Shown in pieces: positions 1-5,738 of a stretch of 15,093 nt of DNA. The position numbers were made by a program, and so were the translations under genes. Positions within the stretch are counted from its first letter, which is position 1. Each line of letters begins with the position of its first letter. The notes under the pieces were generated by a model. It was not told the DNA's origin, did not search any database, and saw only the letters and a program-made list of their open reading frames with translations. Source of the stretch: Methanosarcinaceae archaeon (GTDB taxonomy: Archaea; Halobacteriota; Methanosarcinia; Methanosarcinales; Methanosarcinaceae); the NCBI GenBank assembly GCA_017613335.1, contig JAGAEB010000059.1, positions 1-15,093 of the forward strand. The letters run 5' to 3'.

Positions 1-59
1 AGTTTCACAACTGTTTCACACACAGTTTCACAACTGTTTCACACACAGTTTCACACACC
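1..59. repeat. Nested tandem repeat, 23-bp period
   Basis: Two exact 23-bp copies (1-23 and 24-46) and a partial third begin at the first base of the window, so the array probably extends to the left. Each 23-mer is itself built from two related 11-12 bp halves of the type (A/T)GTTTCACA(A/C)(A)C. The array ends near 59 in diverged copies. No reading frame or hairpin explains it. It is read directly from the sequence; its role is unknown. Confidence 0.85.
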
Positions 60-88
60 GTCTGACACATTTGTTTTGAAAACTCTCT

Positions 89-240
89 GCCGTTTTTTTG
101 GAAAATTGTCGGCTGTTTTTTGAGTTCAGCAAAATGCGGCCGTTTTTTTGAGTTCGGCACAATGTCGGCCGTTTTTTAGTTCGGCAAACTGCCGGCCGTT
201 TTTTGAGTTCGGCACAATGTCGGCCGTTTTTTTATTTCGG
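89..240. repeat. Tandem array of T-tract repeats, about 27-29 bp period
   Basis: Six degenerate units start at about 89, 112, 139, 168, 195 and 223. Each has the core GCCGTTTTTT(T) followed in most units by GAGTTCGGCA and then AATGTCG or similar. GCCG and CGGC flank the T tract, so each unit could form a small stem around it. Each unit places six or seven consecutive T on the plus strand, a termination-prone signal in archaea, so the array might act as stacked terminators for a rightward gene outside the window. The short frame at 203-385 is only a by-product of this region and the purF terminators. Confidence 0.8.
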
Positions 241-265
241 AAAATCGCCTGAAGACCGCATCATC

Positions 266-297
266 AAAAAAAACGCGGATCTTTCCTGCGATCCGCG
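266..297 (-). terminator. Distal purF terminator hairpin
   Basis: The 8-bp inverted repeat CGCGGATC (274-281) / GATCCGCG (290-297) has an 8-base loop. On the minus strand it is followed directly by eight T (plus-strand A at 266-273). It lies downstream of the leftward purF gene and is the second of two consecutive terminator-like structures. Confidence 0.7.
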
Positions 298-301
298 CCT
301 G

Positions 302-347
302 AAAAAAAAGATCCTGCCCGCCGGTCTCTTTTACCGGCGGACAGGAT
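302..347 (-). terminator. Proximal purF terminator hairpin
   Basis: The arms 311-325 and 333-347 pair along 15 positions with a single C-A mismatch (ATCCTG, mismatch, CCGCCGGT) around a 7-base loop. On the minus strand the stem is followed by eight T (plus-strand A at 302-309). It lies about 58 bases beyond the purF stop codon and would be the first terminator met by polymerase leaving purF. Confidence 0.75.
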
Positions 348-404
348 ATCGGGTCTTTTTCCGGAAAATGTGTTTTTCCGGCTGATGTCAGTTTTATTTT
401 TGTT

Positions 405-1856
405 TTAATTTTCCTCGTCCGGAGCCTCGTGGTACGGCGGCGTCAGCGGGTATTTTCCGGTGAAGCAGCCGGTACAGATCGGCAGGTTGTCGACGATCTC
501 CGGGAGGCGTTCGAGACCAAGGTAGCCGAGTGAATCGGCGCCGATGATGCGGCAGATCTCATCGACGTTTCTGTTGTAGGCGATGAGCTGCTCTCTTGAC
601 GGAACATCCGTTCCGAAATAGCACGGGTAGAGGAACGGCGGAGAACTGGAGCGGACATGGACTTCTGCGGCGCCGGCTTCTCTGAGGATCCCGACGATGC
701 GGCGGCTCGTCGTTCCTCTGACGATCGAGTCATCGACCATGACGACTCTCTTGCCGCTGATGACTTCTTTCAGAACGTTGAGTTTGATCTTGACGGCGGA
801 TTCTCTGTCTTTCTGTTTCGGACGGATGAACGTACGGCCGACATAGTTGTTCTTGATAAAACCGTTGCCGTAGGGAATTCCTGATTCCATGGCATAACCG
901 AGTGCGGCCGGGTTTCCGGATTCCGGAACGCCGATCACGATATCCGCATCGACCGGGCAGTCTTTGGCCAGACATCTGCCGGCGTGGATGCGGGACATAT
1001 AGACGCTGACATCGTCGATGCGGCTGTCAGGTCTTGCAAAATAGATGTATTCAAAGACACAGCGGCCCTGTTTGGCCATCGGGAGCATCATGTCCTTGTT
1101 GGATTCGATCTCACCGTCCTTTTTGATGGTGATCACTTCACCGGGTTCGATGTCGCGGATGAATTCCGCGTTGACGGCATCAAGCGCGCACGATTCAGAA
1201 GCAAGGATGTAGGCGCCGTCTCTTTTGCCGAGGCAGAGCGGTTTGAATCCGTACGGGTCTCTCGCGCCGATCAGTTTCGACGGCGTCATGACGATCACGG
1301 AATAAGCGCCTTTGACCTTCTTCATGGCGGCGAGAATGGCTTCTTCAACGCTGTCGACTTTCGTTCTCTCGCGGGCGATGTGATAGGCAATGACTTCCGT
1401 GTCGGTCGTTGTCTGAAAAATGGCGCCGTTGTATTCCAGTTCCTGTTTCAGCTCCTCTGTGTTGATGAGGTTTCCGTTATGCGCCAGACCGAGCATGCCT
1501 CTGATGTAATTCAGGACAAGCGGCTGAGCGTTCTGCGGACTGCTGTTTCCTGTGGTGGAATATCTGACATGCCCTATGCCGATATTTCCTTTCAGGCTTT
1601 CCAGTTTTTCCTGGTTGAATACTTCATTGACCAGACCCATGTTCTTATACGACTGGATACACCCTCTCGGACAGTCTGATCTGCTGACGGCAATGCCGCA
1701 GCTTTCCTGACCCCTGTGCTGAAGGGCGAACAGTCCGTAATAGATCGTCTGCGCCACATTGTTGCCGTCCGGGTCGGAAATGCCGAAAACGCCGCACTCT
1801 TCATGCAGACTGTCATCACCGGCAAAGGCATATGTTTCTGCCATTTCATCATCCAT
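405..1856 (-). CDS. purF: Amidophosphoribosyltransferase (glutamine PRPP amidotransferase)
   Basis: Catalyses the first committed step of purine synthesis: PRPP + glutamine to 5-phosphoribosylamine + glutamate, in the cytosol. The 483-residue product has an N-terminal Ntn glutaminase domain and a C-terminal type I phosphoribosyltransferase domain. Cys21 in EECGVFG is the expected nucleophile, so about 20 leading residues would be a cleaved propeptide. HVRYSTTG (96-103) and HNGNL (126-130) are typical glutaminase motifs. The PRPP loop is VVMVDDSIVRGTT (371-383). Cys266, Cys412, Cys461 and Cys464 match the ligand pattern of the [4Fe-4S], Bacillus-type enzymes. Start 1856 is preceded by GTGAT three bases upstream; a Met at 1844 would shorten the propeptide to 16 residues and cannot be excluded. 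The gene is monocistronic as far as seen, diverges from the prenyl synthase, and ends in two hairpin terminators. Confidence 0.97.
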   Translation of the reverse strand: MDDEMAETYAFAGDDSLHEECGVFGISDPDGNNVAQTIYYGLFALQHRGQESCGIAVSRSDCPRGCIQSYKNMGLVNEVFNQEKLESLKGNIGIGHVRYSTTGNSSPQNAQPLVLNYIRGMLGLAHNGNLINTEELKQELEYNGAIFQTTTDTEVIAYHIARERTKVDSVEEAILAAMKKVKGAYSVIVMTPSKLIGARDPYGFKPLCLGKRDGAYILASESCALDAVNAEFIRDIEPGEVITIKKDGEIESNKDMMLPMAKQGRCVFEYIYFARPDSRIDDVSVYMSRIHAGRCLAKDCPVDADIVIGVPESGNPAALGYAMESGIPYGNGFIKNNYVGRTFIRPKQKDRESAVKIKLNVLKEVISGKRVVMVDDSIVRGTTSRRIVGILREAGAAEVHVRSSSPPFLYPCYFGTDVPSREQLIAYNRNVDEICRIIGADSLGYLGLERLPEIVDNLPICTGCFTGKYPLTPPYHEAPDEEN

Positions 1857-1884
1857 ATTATCACTTAAGCCGACTTGCTATGTC

Positions 1885-1898
1885 GATTATTTTTTTCG
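1885..1898 (-). promoter_or_regulatory. Possible purF core promoter
   Basis: On the minus strand, CGAAAAAAATAATC lies about 30-40 bases before the purF start codon and resembles a BRE plus A/T-rich TATA element. This placing would give a short leader. It is a weak match; the strong TATA element at 2025-2034 is near-palindromic and could instead be used in the leftward direction with a leader of about 145 bases. Confidence 0.3.
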
Positions 1899-2021
1899 TT
1901 CTAGTATTGTCATCCTATAAGAATCCGTTGTTTTTTCTTTTTTGACGGTTTTATTTTTCCGGACACGACATTCCCTGCATCTCTGTTTTCCTGTCCGAAA
2001 AACTTAACTCTAAATAGGTTC

Positions 2022-2050
2022 ACCATTATATATGACATAAATTCGTTTAC
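2022..2050 (+). promoter_or_regulatory. TATA promoter of the polyprenyl synthase gene
   Basis: ATTATATATG at 2025-2034 is a good archaeal TATA box, preceded by TTCACC. Transcription would start about 25 bases downstream, near 2055, giving a leader of roughly 175 bases that contains the 27-bp repeats. The stretch 2026-2050 closely matches the ATP synthase promoter at 5326-5348, including ATAA and GTTTAC downstream of the TATA box. Confidence 0.6.
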
Positions 2051-2100
2051 TGACGCCGTTAATGATATCATCTGCCGGAAGCCGGGAGGCTCTTTCCGGT

Positions 2101-2230
2101 GACTTATTTCGGGTCAATCAGACATATTTCAGGTCAATCAGAAATCAGACATATTTCAGGTCAATCAGAAATCAGACATATTTCAGATCAATCAGAAATC
2201 AGATATATTTCAGGGGGAAATCAGGGGGAT
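2101..2230 (+). repeat. 27-bp tandem repeat in the leader of the polyprenyl synthase gene
   Basis: Three nearly identical 27-bp units occupy 2121-2147, 2148-2174 and 2175-2201. They are flanked by a shortened unit (2101-2120) and a diverged last unit (2202-2230). The unit begins GACATATTTCAGGTCAATCA and ends GAAATCA. The last copy contains CAGGGGG twice (2211-2217 and 2222-2228), the second being the likely ribosome binding site of the gene starting at 2235. Because 27 is a multiple of three, the array reads as a 9-residue repeat in one frame, but that frame has no independent support. It could be an operator array, a leader RNA element or a neutral minisatellite. Confidence 0.85.
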
Positions 2231-2234
2231 CATC

Positions 2235-3116
2235 ATGAAAATAGAAGAATGGGAAGAATACAGATATTTTTTAAGTTCCATCGAAGACACTGTCGAACAC
2301 ATTTCCGAATCTCCTGTTCTCCGGAAAGTGACGGGCTATATTTTCAACACGACCGGCAAAAAACTGCGCCCTCTTGTGATCATGCTCTCGTGCGGTGCGG
2401 CCGGCGGGGATTTCCGCGATGCCGTCAAAGCTTCTCTTGCCGTTGAAGCCATCCACACGGCCTCTCTCGTCCACGATGACATTCTCGATGAAAGCGATAT
2501 GCGCCGCAGTCAGAAATCCGTCCACGCCAAATTCGGCGAAACGGCCGCCATCCTCTGCGGCGATTTCCTGATCTCCAACTCCATTGAGCTCATCTCCGGA
2601 TACGGCGCGGCCGTCATCAAGGATTTCGGTCACTCCGGCGTTCTCCTCTGCGAGGGTGAAGCCATCGATGCCGGCATCAAAAGGGGCGAAATGACGACGG
2701 ATCAGTACCTTCTCTGCATTTACAAAAAAACGGCGGCGCTGTTCGAGATCAGCGCGCGCATCGGATCGCGCGTCGGCGCGCCTGACCGGGAAGATCTCGT
2801 CGATGCTTTCGGAACGTTCGGCCGCAATCTCGGCATGGCCTACCAGATCGTCGACGATCTTCTGGAAGACTTCGGCCTTTACAAAGACAAGGAATCCGGC
2901 ATCCTCTCCGACAGTCTCTATTCGATCACCCTGAGATCCATGCCGGAAAAAGAAGCAGCTGCTCTGACCGTACAGACGGCAGAGAAATATCTGGCCGACG
3001 CCAAAGAAGCGCTCTCCGGGATCCCCGCCTCCGATTCTCTCGAAAAGCTCCTTTTCCTGGCAGATTACATATCCGGTCTGATGGACCACGTCAGAAAAGA
3101 CATTTCCGCTCTCTGA
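2235..3116 (+). CDS. Polyprenyl diphosphate synthase family protein (IspA/IdsA type)
   Basis: A trans-prenyltransferase that would condense isopentenyl diphosphate units onto an allylic primer, supplying chains for archaeal ether lipids or a lipid electron carrier. The 293-residue length is usual for the family. GKKLRP (41-46) binds diphosphate, and the first aspartate-rich motif is intact as DDILD (81-85) followed by ESDMRR. KT at 165-166 is the usual mid-protein motif. The second aspartate-rich motif reads QIVDDLLED (204-212), with Glu211 where Asp is usual, and the following GK-type segment is diverged. Small residues (Ala76, Ser77) stand 4-5 positions before DDILD, where bulky aromatics restrict chain length, so a longer product is possible. 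The start is set by GGGGGAT at 2224-2230, four bases before ATG. It diverges from purF. Product length is not determined. Confidence 0.88.
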   Translation: MKIEEWEEYRYFLSSIEDTVEHISESPVLRKVTGYIFNTTGKKLRPLVIMLSCGAAGGDFRDAVKASLAVEAIHTASLVHDDILDESDMRRSQKSVHAKFGETAAILCGDFLISNSIELISGYGAAVIKDFGHSGVLLCEGEAIDAGIKRGEMTTDQYLLCIYKKTAALFEISARIGSRVGAPDREDLVDAFGTFGRNLGMAYQIVDDLLEDFGLYKDKESGILSDSLYSITLRSMPEKEAAALTVQTAEKYLADAKEALSGIPASDSLEKLLFLADYISGLMDHVRKDISAL

Positions 3117-3407
3117 TCCCGGGCTGCGTCTCTTCGCCGGAGCCCTGATAAACAGAAAAATATTCCTGCTCCGGCGCCGGACCCGCCTGTCCTTCGGCTG
3201 TCTTTCTCCCTTCGGGGCATTTCCTGATCAGTCTTCCCCCTCTTCCGGGCATTTCTGTTTCGGTTTTTCCCTTCCGGGCATTTCCGGTTCAGTCTTTTCC
3301 CCCTTCCGGATATTTCTGTTTCAGTTTTTCCGGTTTTCCGTCTTTCCTCATTCAGTCATTTTCCGTCTTTCTTCATTCAGTCATTTCCCGTCATTCCTCA
3401 TTCAGTC
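3117..3407. other. Gene-free T/C-rich intergenic region with two repeat arrays
   Basis: No convincing coding frame on either strand. The first 90 bases are GC-rich with CTCCGGCGCCGG palindromes. The remainder is pyrimidine-rich on the plus strand and made almost entirely of two tandem arrays (listed separately). Short T tracts (3267, 3327) may serve as terminators for the upstream prenyl synthase gene; no strong stem with a long T tract was found. Confidence 0.6.
3208..3330. repeat. Degenerate tandem repeat, about 29-33 bp period
   Basis: About four imperfect copies of a unit resembling CCCTTCCGGGCATTTCTGTT followed by TCAGTTTTT. Copies start near 3208, 3239, 3269 and 3301. The spacing varies by a few bases, so this is an old, diverged array. 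Confidence 0.65.
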
Positions 3408-3408
3408 A
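3334..3408. repeat. 25-bp tandem repeat, three copies
   Basis: Three contiguous 25-bp units, 3334-3358, 3359-3383 and 3384-3408, each of the form TTTTCCGTCTTTCCTCATTC followed by AGTCA, with one to three changes between copies. The ATG at 3408 that could open the radical SAM frame is created at the edge of the last copy, one reason to prefer the start at 3513. Similar CATTCAG and CAGTCATTTTT words recur at 4891-4993. Confidence 0.85.
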
Positions 3409-3442
3409 TGTCATTTACTTCTGTTCTTCCGGACATATTACA

Positions 3443-3456
3443 GACATATTATTATG
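3443..3456 (+). promoter_or_regulatory. Possible TATA element of the radical SAM gene
   Basis: CATATTATTATG at about 3445-3456 is the best TATA-like element upstream of 3513. It would place the transcript start near 3475-3480, after the ATG at 3408 and about 35 bases before 3513. It is only a moderate match to an archaeal TATA box. Confidence 0.35.
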
Positions 3457-3512
3457 ATCATTCTATCACGCGGCAGATGTCATCCGGCAGCTGCCGGTCT
3501 GAGGTGTTTTCC

Positions 3513-5141
3513 ATGCAGGTTTACGATTACAAAGTTGTCAGGATCAATGCCGACATGAACGACGGCAAAGTCGTCCTGAGCGCAGAGGGCGCCCTTGCAG
3601 CGGCCGCCGAGCCGATCCTGAAGCGGATCAACAACGTTTTCCGGGAAGAGAAGCCGATCTCCGTCACGGACGACTCTGTTATTTTTTCGACGTGGGTCCC
3701 GCCGATGCCGGGTCCGGTCTTCAACCGGATGATCAACGCCGAGATCGGCTCATCCGTCCTCAAAAAAAGAACGCCGGATCAGATTTCCGTCGGCGTGACG
3801 CCGCGCTGTCCGAACAAATGCGCCCACTGCGGCGCGTCCGACATGATGCGTCCCAATTCCGAGATGACCGTCGACGAGATCATCAATATCATCGATCAGG
3901 GTCTTGACATGGGCACCTATCTCGTCACGATCGACGGCGGCGAGCCGATGATGAGAAACGACATCCCCGATATCGTCTCCCGCATCGACAAAACGAAGAC
4001 GACCGTCTCGATGTTCACATCCGGCTTCCGTCTCTCCGAAGAACGCGCCAAAGCGCTCAAAGAAGCCGGCCTCTATTCCGTCAAAGTCAGCTTCGACAGC
4101 CCCGACGCCGAAAAACACGACGCCTTCCGCGGCCGCAAAGGCTCCTTCGAAGACGCCGTCAACGCCATGAAAAACGCCCGCAGCGCCGGCCTCATGACGG
4201 ATCTCTATCTGACGATCTCGCCGTACAACATCGACCGCATCGACGATCTTTATTCTCGTGCATGCGATCTCAATGCTTCCGAAATGTCGATGACCGGCAT
4301 CATCGCCGTCGGCAACTGGAAAGACCACGAAGACGAAGTCCTGACAAGGAGCGACGCCAAACGCCTCGAAGCTTTCCACAGAAAGATCAATTCAGAGCCG
4401 GGCGGACCGCGCGTCTCCGCGCTCCCGTATCTCCTCGGCCCCGATATGTTCGGCTGCTTCGCCGGAAACCGCTGGATGCATATCGCCTCGACCGGCGATG
4501 TCCTGCCGTGCCCGTACACACCCCTGACATTCGGAAACATCCGGAACGAACCACTCGCAGACATCTGGAAAAAAATGGGAAATCATCCGGCCTACCGGAA
4601 AAAATCGGATGTATGTCTGATGCGCGACCCGGAATTCCGCGAAAAATACATCCACACGATCCCTGCCGGTGAAAAAATGCCTTATCCGGTCTATAAACTC
4701 CGATCCGGGATCCGCCTTTTCTTTCATCCGGAACAGATCCGTTTCCGCAGGAATTCCCCGAAGGAAATCCTGCCGGAAACGCGGCGTTCCGGAAAAATCC
4801 CCGGACAGATCAACACGCTGACATACTCTGACGGACGGCTGTCTTTCGGGTATTTTTATGTTCTGTTTTTTACCGGTTTTCCGGGGATTTTCATTCAGCC
4901 TTCATCTGTCTTCAGTCATTTTTCATCAGCCTTCATCTGTCTTTCAGATCTGTCTTTCAGTCATTTTTCATTCAGCCTTTCGTCTGTCTTTCGTGCCGTC
5001 TCATGCGGTCTTCAGTTTTCTTCCGTGATGCCTGTCCGTATAATACCTGCCCGGATTCATAAGGCGGTGCCTTTCCGGATGCGTTTTTTCCATGCGGGAC
5101 ATCATCAGGCGGGCTGTCCGGAAAACGTCAATAAACGATAG
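3513..5141 (+). CDS. Radical SAM enzyme with SPASM/twitch-like C-terminal domain, readthrough C-terminus
   Basis: Generates a 5-deoxyadenosyl radical from S-adenosylmethionine through a [4Fe-4S] cluster; the substrate is unknown. Numbered from 3513, CPNKCAHC (99-106) is the CX3CX2C motif and DGGEP (141-145) contacts SAM. Cys315, Cys333 and Cys368, with WMHIASTGDVLPCPYTP and FGNI, fit a SPASM or shorter twitch domain holding an auxiliary cluster. The start is set by GAGGTG at 3501-3506, six bases before ATG; the frame is open back to 3408, but that ATG lies in a tandem repeat. Conserved sequence appears to end near residue 395 (MPYPVYKL). The last 145 residues cross a long hairpin (4740-4781) and a T-rich repeat array and read like translated intergenic DNA, so the original stop may have been lost or shifted. 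Heme-maturation (AhbC/AhbD-like) and peptide-modifying members are possible relatives. Confidence 0.85.
   Translation: MQVYDYKVVRINADMNDGKVVLSAEGALAAAAEPILKRINNVFREEKPISVTDDSVIFSTWVPPMPGPVFNRMINAEIGSSVLKKRTPDQISVGVTPRCPNKCAHCGASDMMRPNSEMTVDEIINIIDQGLDMGTYLVTIDGGEPMMRNDIPDIVSRIDKTKTTVSMFTSGFRLSEERAKALKEAGLYSVKVSFDSPDAEKHDAFRGRKGSFEDAVNAMKNARSAGLMTDLYLTISPYNIDRIDDLYSRACDLNASEMSMTGIIAVGNWKDHEDEVLTRSDAKRLEAFHRKINSEPGGPRVSALPYLLGPDMFGCFAGNRWMHIASTGDVLPCPYTPLTFGNIRNEPLADIWKKMGNHPAYRKKSDVCLMRDPEFREKYIHTIPAGEKMPYPVYKLRSGIRLFFHPEQIRFRRNSPKEILPETRRSGKIPGQINTLTYSDGRLSFGYFYVLFFTGFPGIFIQPSSVFSHFSSAFICLSDLSFSHFSFSLSSVFRAVSCGLQFSSVMPVRIIPARIHKAVPFRMRFFHAGHHQAGCPENVNKR
4740..4781. repeat. Long imperfect hairpin inside the radical SAM frame
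   Basis: Arms 4740-4757 (CGTTTCCGCAGGAATTCC) and 4763-4781 pair almost fully, with one bulged G and one mismatch, around a 5-base loop CCGAA. It lies about 45 bases after the end of recognisable radical SAM sequence. No T tract follows, so it is not a standard terminator. A stem of this length inside a coding region is unusual and supports the view that the reading frame here is not under protein-level selection. Confidence 0.65.
4891..4993. repeat. T-rich degenerate repeats overlapping the 3' end of the radical SAM frame
   Basis: Three related blocks carry CATTCAGCCTTCATCTGTCT and CAGTCATTTTTCAT in alternation: 4891-4923, 4924-4968 and 4969-4993. The sequence words match the intergenic repeats at 3334-3408, upstream of the same gene. 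Translation in the radical SAM frame gives a Ser/Phe-rich low-complexity segment (SSVFSHFSSAF and similar). Confidence 0.65.
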
Positions 5142-5411
5142 GATCTTTCCTGTTTTCCTGAAATCTTCGACAGAATAAAGTTTTTAAATGTTCAGCTGTT
5201 CTATTGAAGACAGCACATTGTGCAGAATAACGTTTTTTGTTCAGGGATCACAGCCGCTACGGTTTCATCCGCCAACGCCCGATGAAGATCGTATCCGGCA
5301 AATAACGGGATTCTGACCCATTCTCTTATATATGTGATAATTGTTTACAGTTTACCTTCTAATTCTGAATCATCGGTTTTTATTTATCCACAAAATTGAA
5401 ACGGTATTCGC
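5142..5411. other. Intergenic region upstream of the ATP synthase operon
   Basis: No credible gene in 270 bases. It contains an imperfect direct repeat (5171-5195 and 5223-5244, both starting CAGAATAA, followed by a run of T and ending GTTCAG), a T6 tract at 5233-5238 that could end the radical SAM transcript, and the operon promoter at 5322-5348. Confidence 0.6.
5322..5348 (+). promoter_or_regulatory. TATA promoter of the ATP synthase operon
   Basis: CTTATATATG at 5325-5334 is a strong archaeal TATA box. A start about 25 bases downstream, near 5355-5360, gives a leader of about 55 bases before atpH at 5412. The stretch TTATATATGTGATAATTG followed by TTTAC matches the promoter of the prenyl synthase gene. 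It is the only strong promoter found ahead of the nine-gene cluster. Confidence 0.7.
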
Positions 5412-5738
5412 ATGGCCAACAATGAAATCTTATCTGAAATCAAAAGAGCAGAGGAAGATGCAAGAAAAGCTATCGGCGAAGCTATCGAGAATAAAAACAA
5501 AGCGATCGCAGAAGCTCGTGCAACTGCCCGCCAGATCGTTGCAGACGGTGAAGAGGAGGCTGTCAAAGTTTCCCAGGAAGCCCTCCGCAAAGGCGAAGCA
5601 GAGATCAAAGCCAAGCGTGAAGCTATTGTTGCAGATGGTGTTCGTGAAGCTGACTCTTTGGCTGTGAGATCCCAATCAAATCTTTCAAAAGCAAATGCCT
5701 ATTTACTTGAGGAGTTTGAGAGGGAGATACGCGTATGA
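5412..5738 (+). CDS. atpH: A-type ATP synthase subunit H (peripheral stalk)
   Basis: Subunit H (the archaeal subunit G homologue) pairs with subunit E to form the peripheral stalks that hold the A1 head against rotation of the central rotor. The 108-residue product is almost entirely charged, alanine-rich heptad sequence from about residue 5 to 100, as expected for a long right-angled coiled coil, with no membrane segment. Identification rests on this composition plus its position as first gene of the H-I-K-E-C-F-A-B-D cluster. No strong ribosome binding site precedes ATG at 5412, unlike the other genes of the operon, so leader-dependent or weak initiation is possible. Its stop overlaps the atpI start by four bases (ATGA). 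Confidence 0.9.
   Translation: MANNEILSEIKRAEEDARKAIGEAIENKNKAIAEARATARQIVADGEEEAVKVSQEALRKGEAEIKAKREAIVADGVREADSLAVRSQSNLSKANAYLLEEFEREIRV

Noticed and set aside
1..240. CRISPR array at the left edge
   Set aside because: The units are contiguous, without unique spacers of uniform length, and no cas gene is present; these are ordinary tandem repeats.
984..1679. A 231-codon plus-strand frame opposite purF
   Set aside because: Antisense shadow of purF; purF has all catalytic and cluster motifs.
2099..2446. A 115-codon frame opening with a 9-residue repeat (IRHISGQSE)
   Set aside because: The repeat arises only because the 27-bp DNA array is a multiple of three; the rest overlaps the prenyl synthase in another frame and has no supporting features.
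3408..3512. Upstream ATG at 3408 as start of the radical SAM gene
   Set aside because: It lies at the edge of a tandem repeat, has no ribosome binding site, and the added residues look like intergenic translation; 3513 has GAGGTG at correct spacing.
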